Made by a program: the position numbers and the translations under genes
The notes under the pieces: generated by a model
Seen by the model: the letters and a program-made list of their open reading frames with translations, nothing else
What the model was told of the DNA's origin: nothing
Databases searched by the model: none
Source: Mesorhizobium sp. M9A.F.Ca.ET.002.03.1.2
Lineage (GTDB): Bacteria > Pseudomonadota > Alphaproteobacteria > Rhizobiales > Rhizobiaceae
NCBI RefSeq assembly: GCF_003952365.1
Contig: NZ_CP034443.1
Location: 3,465,001-3,529,000 of the forward strand
DNA length: 64,000 bases
Direction: 5' to 3'
Part shown: positions 57,967 to 64,000 of the stretch, piece by piece
Layout: each line of letters opens with the position of its first letter
Numbering within the stretch: the first letter of the stretch is position 1

Positions 57967-59592
57967 ATGGCTGATGCGAAAGCCGAGTGGTGGCGCGGCT
58001 GCGTTATCTATCAGATCTACCCGCGCTCCTTCCAGGACACGACGGGAGACGGTGGCGGCGATCTGCGCGGCATTGCCTCGAGGCTGGCTCATGTCGCTTC
58101 ACTTGGCGTCGACGCCGTCTGGCTGTCGCCCTTCTTCAAGTCGCCGATGGCCGACATGGGCTACGACGTTTCCGACTACACAGCCGTCGATCCGATGTTC
58201 GGCACATCAGAGGATTTCGACGCGGTGGTCGCCGAGGCGCACCGTCTCGGCCTGAAAATCATCATCGACCAGGTCCTGTCGCATTCGTCCGACCGGCACG
58301 AATGGTTCGTCGAAAGCCGCGCGACCCGCGACAACCCTAAGGCGGACTGGTATGTCTGGGCCGATCCGAGCCCGGACGGCACCGCGCCCAACAACTGGTT
58401 GTCGGTCTTCGGCGGCCCCGCCTGGGAGTGGGATGCGACCCGCAGGCAATACTACATGCACAATTTCCTCGCCTCGCAGCCGGACCTGAACTTTCACAAT
58501 CCGGACGTTCAGGACGCGTTGCTGGAAACGGTGCGGTTCTGGCTGGAGCGCGGCGTCGACGGGTTCCGGCTGGATACGGTCAACTACTATGTCCATGACC
58601 GCTGGCTGCGCAGCAACCCGCCGCTGGCGACAAGCGTCGCCGGCACCAACACCGAAACCAATCCCTACCTCTACCAGGAGCATCTGTTCGACAAGACGCA
58701 GCCAGAAAACCTCGCCTTCCTCAGGCAGTTTAGGGCGCTGCTCGACGAATATGAGGGCCGTGCCGCTGTCGGTGAGGTCGGCGACGAAACCCGTTCGTTG
58801 CAGACGCTCGCCGCCTACACCGCCGGCGGCGACAAGCTCGACATGTGCTACACTTTCGACCTGCTCGGTCCGCAGTTCTCGGCAGGACACGTGCGCGGCT
58901 GCGTCGAAGCCTTCGAGAGTGCGGTCTCCGACGGCTGGGTCTGCTGGGCGTTTTCCAACCACGACGTTGTTCGCCACGTGACGCGCTGGGCAAGGCCCAG
59001 CGGTGATCCGGAGAGGATGGCGAAATTCTCGATCGCGCTGCTGTCGTGCCTGCGCGGATCGATCTGCCTCTATCAGGGCGAGGAGCTTGGTCTGGAGGAG
59101 GCGGAATTGGCCTTCGAGGACCTGCGCGATCCCTATGGCATCCGCTTCTGGCCCGGGTTCAAGGGCAGGGATGGGTGCCGTACGCCAATGGTCTGGGAAG
59201 CTGGCGCTGACAATGCCGGGTTTTCAACCGGCAAGCCGTGGCTTCCGGTCCCGGCGAGCCATCGCGCTCGTGCGGTCAATGTCCAGAACGGCGAGGAAAA
59301 GTCGGTTCTAGCCAGCTACCGGGCGATGCTCGCTTTGCGCAAGCGGCATCCGGCACTGGTGGGGGGCTCGATCCACTTTCTCGATGCCGAGGGCGATGTG
59401 CTTGCCTTCATGCGCGATGGCGGCGGTGAAAAGCTGCTCTGCGTCTTCAATTTCGCCGATGAGCCGGCCATCTGGCCGTTGCCGCAGGATATCGGTGTCG
59501 CAGAGACGATCGATCTTGGCGCCGGTGCCGCCTTGCAGGACGACGCTCTGTCACTGCCGCAGCTAAGCTGCTTTCTCGGGCGAGCCGGCTGA
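57967..59592 (+). CDS. Alpha-glucosidase, GH13 (AglA-like)
   Basis: A 541-residue GH13 subfamily 23/17-type exo-glucosidase. WWRGCVIYQIYPRSFQDTTGDG opens it; the nucleophile in GVDGFRLDTVNYYVHD, the acid Glu in AAVGEVGDETRS and FSNHDVVRHVTRW (transition-state Asp) are intact. It may hydrolyse malto-oligosaccharides, sucrose or isomaltose in the cytoplasm. AGAGGAAAACCGAA lies before the ATG. Its stop almost meets that of the convergent TadG-like gene. Confidence 0.9.
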   Translation: MADAKAEWWRGCVIYQIYPRSFQDTTGDGGGDLRGIASRLAHVASLGVDAVWLSPFFKSPMADMGYDVSDYTAVDPMFGTSEDFDAVVAEAHRLGLKIIIDQVLSHSSDRHEWFVESRATRDNPKADWYVWADPSPDGTAPNNWLSVFGGPAWEWDATRRQYYMHNFLASQPDLNFHNPDVQDALLETVRFWLERGVDGFRLDTVNYYVHDRWLRSNPPLATSVAGTNTETNPYLYQEHLFDKTQPENLAFLRQFRALLDEYEGRAAVGEVGDETRSLQTLAAYTAGGDKLDMCYTFDLLGPQFSAGHVRGCVEAFESAVSDGWVCWAFSNHDVVRHVTRWARPSGDPERMAKFSIALLSCLRGSICLYQGEELGLEEAELAFEDLRDPYGIRFWPGFKGRDGCRTPMVWEAGADNAGFSTGKPWLPVPASHRARAVNVQNGEEKSVLASYRAMLALRKRHPALVGGSIHFLDAEGDVLAFMRDGGGEKLLCVFNFADEPAIWPLPQDIGVAETIDLGAGAALQDDALSLPQLSCFLGRAG

Positions 59593-59608
59593 TCTCTCTA
59601 CTGGATCC

Positions 59609-61389
59609 TCATTGAACGAGCGCGGAGCGTCCGCAAGTCGCGCCCATGATCCGGACATCGGCCTCGCCGACGCGCACGCCCAGTGCCGCCAGCACGTTAT
59701 AAACCAATGCGTCGACAGGTGCAGTCACACCGTTCAGCAACGTCACAACTGCCGGCTTCACCGTCCCAAGCAGGGCGGTTACATCAAGCCCGAGACCCAG
59801 CGCCCCGACCGAAAGCGACAAGTTGTTGACCAGCGACGTGGTGAGGGATTGCGTCAGATTTTTCGTGGAAGCCGTCTTTATCGTCTTGTTGGCGATTTCG
59901 GTGCTGTTGAAGGTTAGCGTCGTCGGGTCGTTGTTGGTGATCGCGACCGCTGCCGAACCGTTCACTTGCAGCAGGGGAGGTTAATCAGAAGGAGCTTGAG
60001 GCTGACGCCTGCGATCTCGGCAGCTTGGAACGACTGCGGGTTGCTGAAGTCGGCGAAGGCGGTGGGGCTGTTGTCGGCGTCGCTGGCGCCAAGGTGCAGC
60101 GAGGCTATGCCCGGACGTGCGGCAATGGAAACCTTCAAACTGTCGGGGTGCCCCGTCGGGCAGCTGATGTCGGTCAGCTTGGCCTCGGCATGAGCCACTT
60201 CGACATGCAGCGGCAGTTTGACGGACAGGAGGCTGATGCCGCCACCGAGATTCGAATTGCCGATGCCGACGGATGCCACCAGCTTGATCCGCGTCTGCGC
60301 GGTGCGCACCACCGTGCCATCGCCGACTGTCAGCCAAGGCGAAACTTGTGCAGGTTCGCCGATGGCGATGGACAGCGTGGTGGAGGTTAGCCCTGGAACG
60401 GTGGCGCCGAGATTGATGTCGACCTGCCTCGAGCCGTTCGCCAGCGCGGCGGCGGTGGTCAGCATGCCCATGGCGTTGGCGTCGATCACAAGGCCGGTCG
60501 ACTCTTGCCCGAGACCCAGTTGGCCGACTGATCCAAGATCGACAAGATGATTGAGCGGGATCTTCACCGTGCTGGTGGCTCTGGACGCGATTGTCTGCAA
60601 AGCGAGCTTGCTGGTGCTGCCAACTGGCGAGACGTTAGCCATGGCCGTGGCGATCTGGCCCACCGTCGCTTTCGACGCCAGCACCTCCGAATAGCTGACG
60701 CCTGTCAGTTGCAGCTGGACGGCAAGAGCGTCGACGAACGAAAGCGCGTTGATATCGGTCGAGATCAGCGCATTGTAGTCCATGACGCTGAGCGAGATAT
60801 TGCCACCAAGGAGCCCGCTGAGAAGCGCGTTGAGGATACCGCCATTGACGCTGAGAAGCCTGGACCCGACCGAAAACCTCGCCTGCGCCGTCATGCTGGC
60901 GATGGCTTGGGTGCCGATAACCGGCGTAGGGATGAGTGAACTCGCGAAATAGCGGGCGGGAACCTTATGCAGCGTGACATGGACGGCGTTGTAGGGCGTC
61001 TTACCGGCTTCGAAACGCTTGTCGACGCCGAGCGACGACTCCGGTGAATATCGGCCGGCGGTGACCGACACTATGGTCTTTCCGAGAGTAGGAACGATCG
61101 TCTGTCCTGCCTTCTGAACGACGATACCCGGCATTCCGTTGTCGCCGAGTGTGGTCACCACCGCGGCCTCTATGTTGTTGATGTTCGAGGCGGCGGAGAT
61201 TGCCGCCAGATCGGTCATCGCCTGCGCCTCCCGGCGCTCCAAATAGATCGAACCTTCATCGATGGCGACGGCAGCCAGCGCCAGCGCGAACGGTGCGCTC
61301 AGCGCTGTCATGACGGTGAAGTTCGCCTTCAGGTCGCCAAGCATCGAGTGGGCGACCCGGCCGATCCTTTCCAGCAGAGTGTTCGGCAT
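59609..61389 (-). pseudogene. TadG-like pilus-associated protein, frameshifted near the 3' end
   Basis: ATG 61389 begins a frame to 59962; the rest continues in another frame (VNGSAAVAITNNDPTTLTF) to 59609. Together they give ~593 residues: a membrane segment (VMTALSAPFALALAAVAIDEG), the TadG/Tad-like region RREAQAMTDLAAISAASN, and a long beta-rich extracellular part. Exactly one extra C in the ctcccctgctg run near 59980 restores ...LLINLPLLQVNGSAAV... It is either a one-base mutation, a slip-variable site or a sequencing error; otherwise the protein just ends at CCK. Confidence 0.72.
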
Positions 61390-61890
61390 TCAGATGCCTC
61401 CGACCCGTATTGTCGATCTGCGTGAGATCGTGGTTCCTGGCATGGACAGCGCCGGAAACAGGTTCCAGATCGGCAGATTGCGGGCATCGTATTGGACGGA
61501 CACCACGAACTGTTTTCCGTCGGCCGTGCTGTCCTTGGCCTGATAGGTCAGCTTGCCGGAATCAACGAAGGGATATCCGCCGGCATTGTTGTTGACAAAA
61601 CTGGTCACCAGCGCCTGGCGCTCGGCTTCGTTTAGCCCGGCGATTGCCGTGCGTGCGGCGTCAGCCGCGATTTGCTGCACGGAATTGCTTGCACCAAAAT
61701 AGATACCGTACGCAACCATGCCGAGCAAAAGCAAGATGAAAATGGGCGAAAGCAGCGCGAATTCGATTGCGGAAGTTCCGGACTGCTCTCTAAACTGGCA
61801 TAATTTGAGTCTTAACTGGCGAATTTTACGCCACTTTATAGAGGTTGTCTTAGTTTGTATGCTGTGCATGCCATTCGCCCATCGGAACAT
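61390..61890 (-). CDS. TadE-like pilus assembly protein
   Basis: About 166 residues (ATG 61890, or ATG 61869 for a shorter form). The TadE domain is clear: EQSGTSAIEFALLSPIFILLLLGMVAYGIYFGASNSVQQIAADAAR, a conserved E at +5 of a hydrophobic helix. TadE/TadG act with type IVb Flp pili or secreted matrix proteins. The rest of a tad locus is absent from this window. Its stop touches the start of the TadG-like gene, so the two are co-transcribed. Confidence 0.82.
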   Translation of the reverse strand: MFRWANGMHSIQTKTTSIKWRKIRQLRLKLCQFREQSGTSAIEFALLSPIFILLLLGMVAYGIYFGASNSVQQIAADAARTAIAGLNEAERQALVTSFVNNNAGGYPFVDSGKLTYQAKDSTADGKQFVVSVQYDARNLPIWNLFPALSMPGTTISRRSTIRVGGI

Positions 61891-62238
61891 ACCGAAGTCC
61901 GCGAAAGATGTAACCCATGGTTGCTTAAAGGCGCATTAAAACATTTCCGCAAAGTGGAATCGACGACAAGTTTCTTGCCGGAAACGAAAGCTTGAAGTCG
62001 GAAACGGAGCCAAGCCGATGGTTCGACTGCTTTTCTGCCGACTGCAAAGCCGCTGTCGGCGTGCCTTACTTTGGGTGACCCCTAGAGTCTGTTGAAATAA
62101 AAAATCACCACGTTACTGTCTGGCCACCAGCTGCCGGAAAGGGAACCGGCGGCGCGCTCAAAGGAACCATCCAATCGGTTTCGCGGCGTCAACACTCAAG
62201 AGGCGTAGCTGAAAGGCCGCCTCGACAGGGAGAACTCC
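61891..62238. other. Promoter-bearing spacer between tadE-like and oppA-like genes
   Basis: About 350 bases between divergent genes. No coding potential is convincing. AT-rich patches (aaataaaaaatcaccacg near 62095) may hold promoter elements for the binding-protein gene, but no box was identified reliably. Confidence 0.4.
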
Positions 62239-63831
62239 ATGCTGAAAAATATGCTGAAGGCGACGGTATTCGCCACAACCATGGCCTTGGCCGCCGGCAC
62301 GTTCTACACGCCGGCTTTCGCCGAGACCGTCTATAACCGCGGATCCGCCGCCGAAGCGGAGACGCTCGATCCGCACAAGACCTCGACGGTCTACGAAGCC
62401 GATATCATACGCGACCTGTTCCAGGGCCTCGTCATGCATGACCAGAAGACGAACCTCATTCCGGGCGCCGCCGAAAGCTGGACAGTGTCCGACGACGGCA
62501 CCGTCTACACCTTCAAGCTGCGCAAGGACGGCCTCTGGTCGGATGGCAGCCCGGTGACGGCGGACGACTTTGTCTATTCGTTCCAACGGCTGGAAGATCC
62601 GGCCACCGCTGCCGAATACGCTTCCATGCTCTATCCCGTGAAGAACGCCGAGGAAGTCAACACCAAGAAGGGCAAGCCGGAGGATATGGGCGTCAAGGCG
62701 ATTGACGCAAATACCCTCGAAGTCACGCTCAAGGCGCCAACGCCTTACTTCTTGGAGATGCTGACCCATCAGGCGACCTATCCGGTCAGCAAGGCATCTA
62801 TCGAAAAGCTTGGCGCCGACTGGGTCAAGGCAGGCAAGCTGGTCTCCAACGGGGCCTTTACAGCGGCGGAGTGGATTCCCAACGACCATCTGAAGCTGGT
62901 CAAGAATCCGAAATTCTGGGACGCCGCGAGCGTCAAATTCGACGTGGTCAACTACATCCCGACCGAGGATCGCTCGTCGGCGATGAAGCGCTTCGAGGCC
63001 GGCGAATTCGACAGTTACGGTGACCTGCCGACAGAACAGCTCGCCGATCTCAAGACCAAATTCGGCGACCAGATCCGTGTCGGGCCATACCTTGGCACCT
63101 ACTATTTTGCGATCAAGACCGACAAGGCGCCGTGGGACAACGTCGAATTGCGCAACGCCATCTCCATGGCAATCGATCGCGACTTCCTTGCCGAAAAGGT
63201 CTGGCAGAACTCGATGCTGCCTGGCTATTCGATGGTGCCTCCGGGCATTGAGGGCTATACGCCGGCACTGGCCAAGTACGCGGACATGTCGCAGATCGAC
63301 CGCGAAGACGAAGCCAAGAAGGTGCTTGAGAAGCTTGGCTACACGCCCGAGAAGCCGCTCAAGATGGAAATCCGCTACAACACTTCGGAAAACCACAAGA
63401 ACACGGCGGTCGCCATCCAGGAGCAGTTGAAGCCGCTCGGCGTCGAAATCACACTGCTCAACACCGACACCAAGACCCACTACTCCTTCCTTGAGCAGAA
63501 GGGCGATTATGACGTGGCACGTGCCGGCTGGATTGCGGACTACAAGGATCCCGAAACCTTCCTCGGCATCTCCCGCAAGGCCAGTGGCAACAACTATTCG
63601 GACTACAGCAGCCCGAAATTCGAGGAAGCCATGGACAAGGCGGCGGCCGCCGGCGGCAAGCCCGAAGAGCGCATGAAGGAACTCGCTGAGGCCGAGCGTA
63701 TCCTCGTCGACGATGTCGGCAACATCCCGCTTCTCTACTATAGCTACAAGGATATCGTTTCCTCGAAGCTGCATGGCTTCGACGACAATGTGATGGACAT
63801 CCATCCGTCCCGCTTCATCAGCAAGGACTGA
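62239..63831 (+). CDS. oppA: Peptide ABC transporter substrate-binding protein (OppA type)
   Basis: A 530-residue periplasmic SBP_bac_5 protein. GACAGGGAGA lies upstream of the ATG. Residues 1-~28 are a signal peptide (TTMALAAGTFYTPAFA). Hallmarks are ETLDPHKTSTVYEADIIRDL, AESWTVSDDGTVYTFKLRK, SDGSPVTADDFVYSFQR and FWDAASVKFDVVNYIP. The GWIADYKDPETFLGI block near residue 425 is an OppA hallmark. It binds oligopeptides for an OppBCDF importer, probably encoded just beyond the window. Confidence 0.93.
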   Translation: MLKNMLKATVFATTMALAAGTFYTPAFAETVYNRGSAAEAETLDPHKTSTVYEADIIRDLFQGLVMHDQKTNLIPGAAESWTVSDDGTVYTFKLRKDGLWSDGSPVTADDFVYSFQRLEDPATAAEYASMLYPVKNAEEVNTKKGKPEDMGVKAIDANTLEVTLKAPTPYFLEMLTHQATYPVSKASIEKLGADWVKAGKLVSNGAFTAAEWIPNDHLKLVKNPKFWDAASVKFDVVNYIPTEDRSSAMKRFEAGEFDSYGDLPTEQLADLKTKFGDQIRVGPYLGTYYFAIKTDKAPWDNVELRNAISMAIDRDFLAEKVWQNSMLPGYSMVPPGIEGYTPALAKYADMSQIDREDEAKKVLEKLGYTPEKPLKMEIRYNTSENHKNTAVAIQEQLKPLGVEITLLNTDTKTHYSFLEQKGDYDVARAGWIADYKDPETFLGISRKASGNNYSDYSSPKFEEAMDKAAAAGGKPEERMKELAEAERILVDDVGNIPLLYYSYKDIVSSKLHGFDDNVMDIHPSRFISKD

Positions 63832-63843
63832 TCCCTTAGCTGG

Positions 63844-63871
63844 GCCGCCGCGCAACCCAATGCGTGGCGGC
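63844..63871 (+). terminator. Stem-loop after oppA-like gene
   Basis: GCCGCCGCGC pairs with GCGTGGCGGC (one G-T pair) around AACCCAAT, 13 bases after the stop. Hairpins at this place in opp operons protect the abundant binding-protein message and reduce read-through into the permease genes. Confidence 0.6.
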
Positions 63872-63943
63872 GCTGGTTTGCCATCGCATCGGCCTGGGAA
63901 CCGGAATCGATTTTCGGCAATGTCGGTGCGAGGATTTGAAGGC

Positions 63944-63979
63944 TAGAGCGCAATCGTCCAGCTGGACGCGCGCTGCTCT
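63944..63979. repeat. Palindromic element TAGAGCG...GCTCT (copy C)
   Basis: TAGAGCG (63944-63950), a perfect CGTCCAGCTGGACG dyad (63955-63968) and GCTCT (63975-63979) give the same design as copies A and B. A GGGGAACCG SD and an ATG at 63998 follow, probably the start of the next gene (cut off). Confidence 0.6.
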
Positions 63980-64000
63980 GGATCAAGCGGGGAACCGATG

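Noticed and set aside
62158..63855. 565-codon minus-strand frame opposite the oppA-like gene
   Set aside because: Fully antisense to an intact, recognisable gene.

Overview
The window looks like chromosome of an alphaproteobacterium of the order Hyphomicrobiales (Rhizobiales), most likely Mesorhizobium or a close relative. The DNA is GC-rich. The gene set is rhizobial: an frcBCA fructose transporter with a ROK regulator, a fused cysN/cysC, a glgP-glgB-glgC-glgA-pgm-glgX-GH13 block, and Wzx/Wzy-type exopolysaccharide genes. Several intergenic palindromes and repeats resemble those I associate with Mesorhizobium genomes. The genus is an inference from memory of gene content, not from a search.

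Layout. 1-6.0 kb: the 3' end of pyruvate phosphate dikinase, then housekeeping genes (DUF427 protein, a hypothetical, an acyl-CoA ligase, a DUF1499 membrane protein, an MBL-fold hydrolase, BioY). 6.4-33.4 kb: a large surface-polysaccharide cluster. It opens with a specialised NusG paralogue and a leader carrying an ops-like motif. It then encodes a priming sugar transferase, GDP-mannose dehydratase, six glycosyltransferases, an acetyltransferase, a flippase, two polymerase/ligase proteins, methyltransferases, an epimerase, a GDP-mannose pyrophosphorylase fused to an AGE-type isomerase, a CpsB-type phosphatase, a Wza-like exporter and a Wzc-like tyrosine autokinase. The cluster shows remodelling: a truncated flippase copy, a frameshifted CgeB-like glycosyltransferase with a second decayed copy nearby, and a 3' remnant of rfbB at its right edge.

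33.9-37.6 kb: cysD, cysNC and cysQ (sulfate activation to PAPS, and PAP removal), then an SDR pseudogene. 37.9-40.7 kb: a small zinc-type protein, an NAD(P)-binding protein and a DegT-family aminotransferase. 40.9-46.5 kb: a fructose locus with frcR, a shortened FucU/RbsD-like ORF and a PfkB kinase on the minus strand, divergent from frcB-frcC-frcA; a 12+12-bp palindrome lies between the two arms. 46.7-59.6 kb: a glycogen metabolism operon. 59.6-61.9 kb: minus-strand TadG-like (frameshifted) and TadE-like genes. 62.2 kb to the end: an OppA-type binding protein and probably the start of the next transporter gene.

How it fits together. The 6.4-33.4 kb cluster is a near-complete Wzx/Wzy-dependent pathway: sugar nucleotides (GMP-AGE, Gmd, epimerase), assembly on a lipid carrier (priming transferase and glycosyltransferases), flipping and polymerisation, then export controlled by phosphatase and tyrosine kinase. 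The NusG paralogue is placed to act as an operon-specific antiterminator. No tRNA, rRNA, CRISPR array or intact transposon was seen.
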